Source: Pedobacter psychrophilus
GTDB lineage: Bacteria; Bacteroidota; Bacteroidia; Sphingobacteriales; Sphingobacteriaceae
DNA: 64,000 bases
NCBI RefSeq assembly: GCF_001652725.1
Contig: NZ_LWHJ01000029.1
Location: 62,001 to 126,000 of the forward strand
Reading direction: 5' to 3'
Below are positions 28,393 through 35,722 of this stretch, piece by piece. Numbering within the stretch: position 1 is the first letter of the stretch; every line of letters begins with the position of its first letter. Both the position numbers and the translations under genes were made by a program. The notes under the pieces are model-generated. The model was not told the DNA's origin. It was given only the letters and a program-made list of their open reading frames with translations, and did not search any database.

Positions 28393-29268
28393 TTAGTTAA
28401 CATTATTTTTGACTTTAGAATATTGTTCAGCGACTGCTATAGCAGCACAATTGATAATGTCTAAATTTCCTGCATATTTAGGTAAATAGTCTCCCAAACC
28501 TTGTGCTTTTACCATTATTACAATCCGTCCATTTTCATAAATTGGCGGTACCAGCAAACTATATCCTGGGACATATTTACCTATAGATTTAACCATGAGC
28601 TCAACCTCCGCTAATAAGGTTTCCATATCTGGTTCATCAACCTGGGCAAATATAGTGGTTTGCATGTCTATACATGGATCTGCAGGATTTAGGTTAAGAA
28701 TTGCTTTTGTTTTCTTTGCTTTTGAGAAAATACTCAAGCCTAATTCTGTTGTATCAATATACTCATCTAAGTTCAATCTAGTGGCAGGGCCAGCGCTTCT
28801 AGAAGCAATGCTTGATACCACTTCAATATATTCCACGTTTTTTTGAGTTTTTCCTATCACATAGGCCATTGGAATGGAAGCTTGGCCTCCACAGGTTATC
28901 ATATTCACGTTCTTTTGTTTCACTGCTTCATCTAAATTAACCGCAGGTATGCATAAACCTCCAAGTTTTGCTGGAGTCATGTCAATAACTATTTTTCCTA
29001 ATTTTTCTAAAATTCCCCAATGATGCTTTGCATCCTTTGCAGAAGTTGCGTCAAAGACTAAATCTATCTCATCTGAATTCTTTTCTATTGCAACTATACT
29101 TTCATCTGAAACTTTAACGCCTAAGGCAATTGCTTGGGCCATTCCAGGGGAAGAAAGATTTCTACCAACAAATAAGACACAGTTTAAAAAATCTGAACGC
29201 TGAATTTTTATTAAAAGATCAGTTCCAATATTTCCACTACCTAAAATTGCTACTTTTAATTTTTCCAT
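28393..29268 (-). CDS. Acylating acetaldehyde dehydrogenase (MhpF/DmpF/BphJ family)
   Basis: The 291-residue protein has the Rossmann motif AILGSGNIGTDLL (10-15) and catalytic Cys126 in MITCGGQASIP. It also has SSIASRSAGPATRLN and the C-terminal KAQGLGDYLPKYAGNLDI typical of the family. It interconverts acetaldehyde plus CoA plus NAD+ with acetyl-CoA plus NADH. It forms a channelling complex with the aldolase encoded next door in catabolic operons, and the same pairing is kept here. In this sugar-biosynthesis setting the reductive direction (acetyl-CoA to acetaldehyde) is the more sensible one. It is 8 bp from the aldolase gene and 4 bp from the ThDP-enzyme gene. Confidence 0.92.
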   Translation of the reverse strand: MEKLKVAILGSGNIGTDLLIKIQRSDFLNCVLFVGRNLSSPGMAQAIALGVKVSDESIVAIEKNSDEIDLVFDATSAKDAKHHWGILEKLGKIVIDMTPAKLGGLCIPAVNLDEAVKQKNVNMITCGGQASIPMAYVIGKTQKNVEYIEVVSSIASRSAGPATRLNLDEYIDTTELGLSIFSKAKKTKAILNLNPADPCIDMQTTIFAQVDEPDMETLLAEVELMVKSIGKYVPGYSLLVPPIYENGRIVIMVKAQGLGDYLPKYAGNLDIINCAAIAVAEQYSKVKNNVN

Positions 29269-29272
29269 GGGT

Positions 29273-31057
29273 TTAATTTATGTTGACATTAGCCTCAGAT
29301 AACTGCTTAGCGGTTAACTCTGGAGTCATTTCATGTAATCTGTTAGATTTGAAACTTCCATTTGGCAATCTAACCGAAGTAACTGCCGGAATCATAATTA
29401 CATTTTCGGGAATAATTATTTCTATCATTAAAGGCCCTTTTTTATTAATCATTTTATTAAAAACATCGCTTAAATAACCATATCTGCTCTCTTTAATAAA
29501 GGATATAGCATACGCATCTGCTAATTTCTGCCAATTAGGAAATGTAACTCCTGTTTCTTCACTAGAAGCAGCTATATGACCTTCTAAAAATGAAGCTTGG
29601 CTATTTCGGATTGATGCATACCCTTTATTATTAATTACTATAATCTTACAATTTAATTGGTAATGAGCAATAGTTTGTAATTCTTGTACATTTAGTTGCA
29701 TTGAACCGTCTCCAGTTACACAAATAATATTTTTATCAGATGCAGCAAAAGCAGCACCTATAGAAGCCGGTAATGCATAACCCATTGCGCCCAATGCTCC
29801 GGAAATAATTACACGTTGATTTTCTTTGGATAAAAATGCCTGCCCAGTTATATAATATAAAGATCCTGCATCAGTGATTAATATTTCATCTCCAATTAGT
29901 GATTTACTCAATAAATTCATTAAATGATAGGTATTAATATCGTCATTATCTCTTATATGTGGTTCATTTATAATCGGAAACATTTGCTTCCAATTTTTTA
30001 GTTTTGAAACCCATTCTGGAGAGATTACAGAATTTATATTTTCAAACATATAATCTAATACAGTGCTTACATCTGCCTTAATTTGAATTTGACTTATACT
30101 TTCATTTTTCTTAAGTATCGAAGAATCCAAGTCAATTACAATCTTCGTGGCATTCGGAGCGAATTCATCTTGTTCATAACCAGTTGTTGTAATATGGAGA
30201 CTGGTGCCGATAGTAATGATTAAATCAGCACTTTGAACCGCAAAATTACCTGCCCTGTCCCCTCTTAATCCAACTCTACCTATATAAAGTTCGTGATTAT
30301 ATGGCATTAAATCATTTGCTAACTGTGTGGTTACCACAGGAATATTAAGCTTTTGAACTAATTCTCTAAACTCTTTTACTTTATTAGCCACTCTAACACC
30401 ATGTCCACCAATAATCAGCGGTCTCTTATGATTTTCAAGTTCTTTTGTTAAAATATCTAACTTTAGAAGTTCTTGTTCAAAATGAGGTATAATAAAATGT
30501 TCTAATTTTTCTTCATCTACTAAAGCTCCTTGAATATCTAATGGAACATCTAATAACACTGGGCCAGGTCGCCCTGATGAAGCTAAGTAAAATGCCTTTT
30601 CAAGATGATATAAAACATCGTTAGGCTCATCTAAAAAAACAGCGTATTTCGTTATAGGCTTTACTATTTCTACAATGTTGACTTCGAAGTTACCTAGCAT
30701 TCTCAATTCTTTTATTCCTGAGCCCATTACAGTAAGCGAAGTACGGCTTTGACCCGTTAAATACATTACTGGAGTAGAATCTAACCATGCCCCGGCTATA
30801 CCAGTTATTGTATTTGTAGCTCCAGGCCCGCTAGTTGCATAACAAACACCTATTTCATTTTTAACTCTTGCATAAGCTTCTGCAGCTATAGATGCAGCTT
30901 GTTCATGATGGTTACATACGTATTTTATACTCTTAGATTTACTAACAGAGTCTAAAAGATTCATCATCATTCCACCAGACAAAAGGAAAATATGTTCAAC
31001 TTTTTTTTCTTCAAAAAACTTGACAATTAAATCTGATATTTTAATAAGCTTTGCCAT
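29273..31057 (-). CDS. ThDP-dependent enzyme of acetolactate-synthase/YerE type, probable carboligase on a CDP-keto-sugar
   Basis: This 594-residue three-domain ThDP enzyme has the cofactor-activating Glu52 in CNHHEQAAS, YATSGPGATNTITGI (74-88), a central domain with VRVANKVKEF at 221-230, and the ThDP motif TGDGSMQLN...NN (448-477). Acetolactate synthase large subunits look similar. However, there is no ilvN or ilvC nearby, and the gene lies between sugar genes. YerE of yersiniose synthesis is a relative that decarboxylates pyruvate and adds the acyl carbanion to the C4 ketone of CDP-4-keto-3,6-dideoxyglucose. Here the 2-oxoacid may be 4-hydroxy-2-oxopentanoate made by the neighbouring aldolase. 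It overlaps the HpcH/HpaI gene by one base. Confidence 0.85.
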   Translation of the reverse strand: MAKLIKISDLIVKFFEEKKVEHIFLLSGGMMMNLLDSVSKSKSIKYVCNHHEQAASIAAEAYARVKNEIGVCYATSGPGATNTITGIAGAWLDSTPVMYLTGQSRTSLTVMGSGIKELRMLGNFEVNIVEIVKPITKYAVFLDEPNDVLYHLEKAFYLASSGRPGPVLLDVPLDIQGALVDEEKLEHFIIPHFEQELLKLDILTKELENHKRPLIIGGHGVRVANKVKEFRELVQKLNIPVVTTQLANDLMPYNHELYIGRVGLRGDRAGNFAVQSADLIITIGTSLHITTTGYEQDEFAPNATKIVIDLDSSILKKNESISQIQIKADVSTVLDYMFENINSVISPEWVSKLKNWKQMFPIINEPHIRDNDDINTYHLMNLLSKSLIGDEILITDAGSLYYITGQAFLSKENQRVIISGALGAMGYALPASIGAAFAASDKNIICVTGDGSMQLNVQELQTIAHYQLNCKIIVINNKGYASIRNSQASFLEGHIAASSEETGVTFPNWQKLADAYAISFIKESRYGYLSDVFNKMINKKGPLMIEIIIPENVIMIPAVTSVRLPNGSFKSNRLHEMTPELTAKQLSEANVNIN

Positions 31058-31788
31058 TATTTATAAGATAAAGTATTGTTGAGTTCGCTAATAAAAGCTT
31101 TCTTAATTTGGTAGCCATCGATAGTATGAACAAAGCTTTTCACGCCCTTGTGTTTATATTTTTTATAGCTTTCAGGATTGTTAATCATTAAAGAAACCAT
31201 CTTATTTGAAATAATCGATTTTTCTATAATTAAGTTAACAGCTTCTTGAAGAGATGGGTTATCCATCTCACCTATACAATTGAGTTGTGCAGATAAATCA
31301 TAAACACCAATATAAATCATAGTTATGTTTGTAAGAGCGAGAATCTTATCTAGTTCTTTTATAGCATTTAAAGTTTCAATTATTACTATGCAAGAGATAT
31401 TATTGTCGTTAATTTTTTTAAACCCATATTCGCCAGAAGGAACGAAAGGATTAAATCCTCGAATTCCATAAGGGGCATATTTCAGCATTTTTGTAGCTAA
31501 ATGAAAATCCTCGAAACTATCTAATTGAGGAAATACAATACCATCAGCACCTAAATCTAGACAACGTTGCACTTCTACTTTATCTAATCCTGAAACTCTA
31601 ACATAGGCTAAACACTTTTGAAAGTGGCAAGATCTAATATCTTCTAACAAAGTTTGAAAGTCATATGAACCATGCTCGCAATCTAATATTTGGAAATCAA
31701 ATCCACTCTGTCCGATTATTTCAGTAATAGCTGGAGAAGGAATGATTCTCCATATACCATGCAACTCTTCATCAATATTTCGAACCAT
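31057..31788 (-). CDS. HpcH/HpaI-family class II pyruvate aldolase
   Basis: The 243-residue protein has the family's key residues: His39 in LDCEHGSYD, Arg64 in YVRVSG, metal-binding Glu138 in IIETLNAI and Asp164 in IGVYDLSAQL. The family makes or splits 4-hydroxy-2-oxoacids using pyruvate (or a related enolate) and an aldehyde. Its place directly upstream of the ThDP enzyme, with overlapping stop/start, points to a part in building or trimming the side-chain 2-oxoacid. Having both this and the DmpG-type aldolase in one operon is unusual. It overlaps the next upstream SDR gene by 17 bp. Confidence 0.85.
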   Translation of the reverse strand: MVRNIDEELHGIWRIIPSPAITEIIGQSGFDFQILDCEHGSYDFQTLLEDIRSCHFQKCLAYVRVSGLDKVEVQRCLDLGADGIVFPQLDSFEDFHLATKMLKYAPYGIRGFNPFVPSGEYGFKKINDNNISCIVIIETLNAIKELDKILALTNITMIYIGVYDLSAQLNCIGEMDNPSLQEAVNLIIEKSIISNKMVSLMINNPESYKKYKHKGVKSFVHTIDGYQIKKAFISELNNTLSYK

Positions 31789-32824
31789 AGTTTAATTTAT
31801 TAAACATTATTGTTTTATTTAGGCTTGCATCAATAGTTGTGTATATATCTAATCCTAAGCCTTTTATTGCTTTATTAACATTTGGCACATACCTCAATGG
31901 TAAGTTGCCAGATATTGGTATTTTAACAAAAATTTTACTTTTGTTTTCTAAATCTATTTTTAAGATTTTTTCCGCTAATTCTTGTATTGAAATGGACTCA
32001 GGTGAACCCACATTATAAGGTTCATTATTTTTACCTGAGAATAAAATTGTCCACAACCAAACAGTTAAGTCTGCTGCATACATGTAAGATCTGTAAGGAG
32101 TTCCGTCGCCTTCGATAATAATATCTTCACCTTCAATAATATTTTTGATAAAATTACCAACAGCAAAATGAGAATCTAAAGGTAAATAAGGTCCGACAAA
32201 AGCATAACATCTTGCAATTTTAACTGGCAATTTGTATTGATGATAATAAGTACTAAAAAGAACTTCAGACATTCTCTTGCTCTCCCCGTACATTGATGAT
32301 TTTTCTGATGGCATTGGTGCGCCTAAATAATCTTCAGATAGATTCTCAATTTCTGAAGGTTGTTTTCCATAAACGGCTCCAGAGCTCGTTAATAATATTG
32401 ATTCGACATTTTTTGCTTTTGCTAAATCAAGAACTCTTTTGGTGCCATTAATAATTGTATTAAACATTATTAATGGTTTTTCAATATTTAATTTAACGCT
32501 AGCTTCTGTAGCTGCATGTATAATAAAATCAATGGCTATTTCAGGAAATTGAAAATCTTTAATATCTCCTTCAATAAAGGTAATTTCTTGGTAATCATTA
32601 ACCCAAGAGTATTTATTCAAAAATTTAAACTTATCTCTGGTTAAAAGAATAATATTAGAATTAAGTTTAAGAGTCCTGTTAGCATATAGATAACTCATTA
32701 ATAACCATATTCCAAAAAAACCTGTTCCACCAGTAATAAAAATAGTTTTATCAACTAGTTTATGCCAGCAATTTTTTGTATTACTGAGCACCATTTTTAA
32801 ATCATCCTCAAAATAACTCAGCAT
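31772..32824 (-). CDS. SDR NDP-sugar reductase/epimerase in the CDP-branched-sugar block (paralogue of 26322 gene)
   Basis: The 350-residue extended SDR has IFITGGTGFFGIWLLMS, IDFIIHAATEAS, LTSSGAVYGKQPSE and SMYGESKRMSE (YxxxK). The same length, N-terminal extension, FVGPYLPLDSHFAVGNFI loop and GDGTPYRSYMYAADL as the gene at 26322 show the two are paralogues kept in one operon. Proteins of this type in LPS loci are usually labelled dTDP-glucose 4,6-dehydratase-like, but the neighbours here point to CDP-sugars. Candidate roles are C4 ketoreductase, side-chain ketoreductase or epimerase. It is 1 bp from rfbG if that gene ends at 32826. Confidence 0.75.
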   Translation of the reverse strand: MLSYFEDDLKMVLSNTKNCWHKLVDKTIFITGGTGFFGIWLLMSYLYANRTLKLNSNIILLTRDKFKFLNKYSWVNDYQEITFIEGDIKDFQFPEIAIDFIIHAATEASVKLNIEKPLIMFNTIINGTKRVLDLAKAKNVESILLTSSGAVYGKQPSEIENLSEDYLGAPMPSEKSSMYGESKRMSEVLFSTYYHQYKLPVKIARCYAFVGPYLPLDSHFAVGNFIKNIIEGEDIIIEGDGTPYRSYMYAADLTVWLWTILFSGKNNEPYNVGSPESISIQELAEKILKIDLENKSKIFVKIPISGNLPLRYVPNVNKAIKGLGLDIYTTIDASLNKTIMFNKLNYGSKY

Positions 32825-32825
32825 T

Positions 32826-33905
32826 TCATCTTTTTAAAAATTCTTCAATTTGAATCAGAGTTGTTCTGTCAATATTTTCTGGGTTCAGTTGGAAATCTTT
32901 ATACCACTCTATAGTCATCTTTACTGCCTGTTCTGCATTTAATTTAGGAGTCCAATTTAAATGTTTAATTGCTTTGCTAATGTCTAATTTTAATAGGCCG
33001 GCCTCATGTGGTTGGTTTATCACTTCTTTAACTTTATAGCTACCAAATCCCCAGGACGCAATTGCCAATTTGAGCATTTCAGAAACTGGAAGTGCATCAG
33101 TAGCTAACGGACCAAAATTGTAGGCTTGGCTATATTTTAATGGCTCAGCATAAAGTTTTGCACCTAATATTAAATATCCTATAACCGGCTCTAGCACATG
33201 TTGCCATGGACGTACAGATTTTGGATTTCTTACCATAATTTCTTCGTTATTTGACAATGCTTTAGCTATGTCGGGAATTAATCTGTCTTTAGACCAATCG
33301 CCACCACCAATAACATTACCTGCTCTACCAATTGCAATGCCTTTTTTGTGATTTTCATACTTATCTATATGGAAAAAAGAATTTTTATATGAATCAATGA
33401 CCAATTCTGTACAAGCTTTACTTGCGCTATAAGGGTCGTATCCCCCTAATCGGTCATTTTCTCTATAAGGATAATCCCATTCATTATTGTGGTAAACTTT
33501 ATCGGTTGTGATTAAAACAATAGAACATTTTTTATCTATTAATCTAACTGCATCTAAGAGATTAGCAGTCCCTATAGCATTTATTTCAAATGTTTCTGAA
33601 GGAATTTCATACGATAATCTAACCAAAGGTTGTGCTGCTAAATGAAATACGAAATCTGGCTGAAATTCATTAATTGCTTTTTTTAAAGTATTTCTGCTCC
33701 TTAAGTCAGCTATAATTGAATCACATAATTGATCACCTTTAATTAAATTGAAAAGGTCATCTTTTGTTTTCGGAGCTAAAGCATAACCCTTAATTTCTGC
33801 ACCTAACAGCTCTAACACTTTTAACATCCAGGCACCTTTAAAACCGGTATGCCCAGTTAAAAAAACTTTTTTTCCTTGATACTTTTCCTTTAATTCTTTG
33901 AACAT
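32826..33905 (-). CDS. rfbG: CDP-glucose 4,6-dehydratase (RfbG/AscB)
   Basis: An extended SDR of about 359 residues that converts CDP-glucose to CDP-4-keto-6-deoxyglucose. Signatures are VFLTGHTGFKGAWM, FHLAAQPLVRLSY, ITTDKVYHN and the active-site DPYSASKACTE, followed by RAGNVIGGGDWSKDRLIPD, which is diagnostic of this enzyme. I prefer ATG 33905 (MFKELKEKYQGKK), 2 bp after the rfbF stop. An in-frame ATG at 33923 would overlap rfbF by 16 bp. It acts second in the CDP-3,6-dideoxyhexose pathway, after RfbF and before RfbH. Confidence 0.94.
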   Translation of the reverse strand: MFKELKEKYQGKKVFLTGHTGFKGAWMLKVLELLGAEIKGYALAPKTKDDLFNLIKGDQLCDSIIADLRSRNTLKKAINEFQPDFVFHLAAQPLVRLSYEIPSETFEINAIGTANLLDAVRLIDKKCSIVLITTDKVYHNNEWDYPYRENDRLGGYDPYSASKACTELVIDSYKNSFFHIDKYENHKKGIAIGRAGNVIGGGDWSKDRLIPDIAKALSNNEEIMVRNPKSVRPWQHVLEPVIGYLILGAKLYAEPLKYSQAYNFGPLATDALPVSEMLKLAIASWGFGSYKVKEVINQPHEAGLLKLDISKAIKHLNWTPKLNAEQAVKMTIEWYKDFQLNPENIDRTTLIQIEEFLKR

Positions 33906-33907
33906 AA

Positions 33908-34684
33908 CTACCAAATTTTCCATTTTGCTTGACCACTACTCCAAAGTTCTTCCAATTCAATTCTGTCTCTTAATGCATCCATTGGTTTCCAAAAACCGCA
34001 ATGCTTGAAGGCAGCTAATTGACCATCATTTGCAATCTCTTTTAAGGGTATGTTTTCCCACTGCACATCATCCATATCATTTTCCAGATACTTAAAAACT
34101 CCAGGTTCAAGGACAAAAAAACCTCCGTTTATCCACATTCCATCACCTTGTGGCTTTTCTACAAAATGATTAACAGTGCCATCTTCATTCATTTCAATAT
34201 TACCAAAACGACCAGGCATTTGAATACTCGTTAGGGTAGCTAATTTTCCATGGCTCTTGTGAAAGTCAACTAATTCAGTTATATTAATGTTTGCTACACC
34301 ATCACCATAGGTTAACATGAAAGGTTGATCCTTAACATATTTTTGAATTTTTTTAATTCTACCAGCAGTATTTGTATTCAAGCCTGTATCTACTAATGTT
34401 ACTTTGAATGACTCAGAATTTGAAAAATGTACATCAACTTTATTTTTTTCAATATCTATAGATACGTCAGAATTATATAAATAATAATTTAGAAAGTATT
34501 CTTTAATTGATTGTGCCTTATATCCTAGACATAAAATAAAATCGTTATATCCATAAGTTTCATATATTTTCATGATATGCCAAAGAATAGGTTTACCACC
34601 TATTTCAACCATGGGTTTAGGCCTTGCTTCTGTTTCTTCCATTAAGCGAGTACCTAAGCCTCCTGCTAATATTACAACTTTCAT
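33908..34684 (-). CDS. rfbF: Glucose-1-phosphate cytidylyltransferase (RfbF/AscA)
   Basis: The 258-residue nucleotidyltransferase has VVILAGGLGTRLMEET, RPKPMVEIGGKPILWHI and the FILCLGYKAQSIKEYF segment, all diagnostic for CDP-glucose synthase as opposed to RfbA or GalU. The middle shows VDTGLNTNTAGRI and MLTYGDGVANI, and WINGGFFVLEPGVF lies later. It makes CDP-glucose from CTP and glucose 1-phosphate and so commits carbon to the CDP-sugar block. It is 8 bp downstream of the reductase gene and is followed directly by rfbG. Length is normal for the family. Confidence 0.95.
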   Translation of the reverse strand: MKVVILAGGLGTRLMEETEARPKPMVEIGGKPILWHIMKIYETYGYNDFILCLGYKAQSIKEYFLNYYLYNSDVSIDIEKNKVDVHFSNSESFKVTLVDTGLNTNTAGRIKKIQKYVKDQPFMLTYGDGVANINITELVDFHKSHGKLATLTSIQMPGRFGNIEMNEDGTVNHFVEKPQGDGMWINGGFFVLEPGVFKYLENDMDDVQWENIPLKEIANDGQLAAFKHCGFWKPMDALRDRIELEELWSSGQAKWKIW

Positions 34685-34692
34685 ATTTATGA

Positions 34693-35721
34693 TTATATTT
34701 CTATATAAACTTCATTATTTAAAGGATGACTACAACATAATAAAAATTCATCTTTAGAAAGATCATTCCTGATATCTTTTAAACCAATCATTCTCATTAA
34801 TCCATCCTTTAATTTCCCTTTACAAGTATTGCAATTCCCAGTCTGACAGGAATAAGGTAATTCCAATCCAGCATCTAAACCTACTTCTAAAATGCTTTTT
34901 CCTTTTGGTATTTCAAGTTTATGCTCAAATCCGTTAAAAAATAAATTTATATTTCTTGTTTCAATATCTTCAAAATCTTTTGGATCTTTCACTAATTCAA
35001 AGTCTTCATAAAAGATATTTTCCGGTTCAATGCTATATAAAAGTAATATTTCTTTTACGGATTCTTTAAGACCAGTAGGTCCGCAAATAAAATGGATGCT
35101 ATTGTTAAGAGAGTTCTGATCTATAATTTCTAGAACTTTTTCAGGATTTATTCTCCCTTGGACTATATTAGGTAATTGTTCTTTTACACTCAGTTGAGTA
35201 TAAAAGTGGTAAGGCTTAAAAGTTGTAAATTTTTCCTGTAGAACATTAATGTCGCGTTTAAATATAGTATTCTCCTTATTCCTGTTTCCATAAATTAAAT
35301 TGACATTAATATCGGGATTAGATGACAATGAAGATTTCGCAATTGACATTAAAGGGGTGATACCACTACCTGCTCCCCAAAGAAATATAGTTTTATAATC
35401 CTTATTATCAGGGATTATAAAGTTACCCATTGGAGACATTGTTTCTATTGAGTCATCGACTTTTACAATATCATGTATATGATTAGATACAATTCCGTTA
35501 GGCACTTTTTTAATTGTTACTTCTAAATGTTTATCAACATTTGGTGCCGAAGAAAAAGAATATGGTCTTATGTATCGACGACCATTTATTCTAAAAATTA
35601 AAGTAAGGTATTGCCCTGCTAAATATCTTACTTTTTTTAATCCAGGCTGTTTGAAACATAATGTTATGGTATCACTCGTTTCTTTCCTAATCTCGACTAT
35701 TTTTAAGGTAAATATCTGCAT
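34693..35721 (-). CDS. Ferredoxin-NAD(P)H reductase, probable E3 partner of RfbH, with PaaE-like domain order
   Basis: The 342-residue protein has an FAD domain (RPYSFSS, 52-58), an NAD(P)H domain (GAGSGITPLMS, 116-126) and a C-terminal plant-type [2Fe-2S] domain. The cluster ligands are Cys292, Cys297, Cys300 and one of Cys329/330 in LLCCSHP. RfbH needs electrons from such a reductase (E3, RfbI/AscD) to release CDP-4-keto-3,6-dideoxyglucose. Characterised E3 proteins, as I recall, carry the ferredoxin domain at the N-terminus; here it is at the C-terminus, as in PaaE and Hmp-related reductases. Its place just upstream of rfbF makes the E3 role likely all the same. Confidence 0.85.
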   Translation of the reverse strand: MQIFTLKIVEIRKETSDTITLCFKQPGLKKVRYLAGQYLTLIFRINGRRYIRPYSFSSAPNVDKHLEVTIKKVPNGIVSNHIHDIVKVDDSIETMSPMGNFIIPDNKDYKTIFLWGAGSGITPLMSIAKSSLSSNPDINVNLIYGNRNKENTIFKRDINVLQEKFTTFKPYHFYTQLSVKEQLPNIVQGRINPEKVLEIIDQNSLNNSIHFICGPTGLKESVKEILLLYSIEPENIFYEDFELVKDPKDFEDIETRNINLFFNGFEHKLEIPKGKSILEVGLDAGLELPYSCQTGNCNTCKGKLKDGLMRMIGLKDIRNDLSKDEFLLCCSHPLNNEVYIEI

Positions 35722-35722
35722 T

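Noticed and set aside
29273-31057. Straight call as acetolactate synthase large subunit (IlvB)
   Set aside because: No ilvN, ilvC or ilvD beside it and its operon context is nucleotide-sugar synthesis; the family similarity alone does not decide.
27374-31788. Idea that the aldolase, dehydrogenase and HpcH/HpaI genes form an aromatic-degradation operon
   Set aside because: No dioxygenase, hydratase, hydrolase or aromatic transporter is present, and the genes are interleaved with CDP-sugar genes with overlapping junctions.
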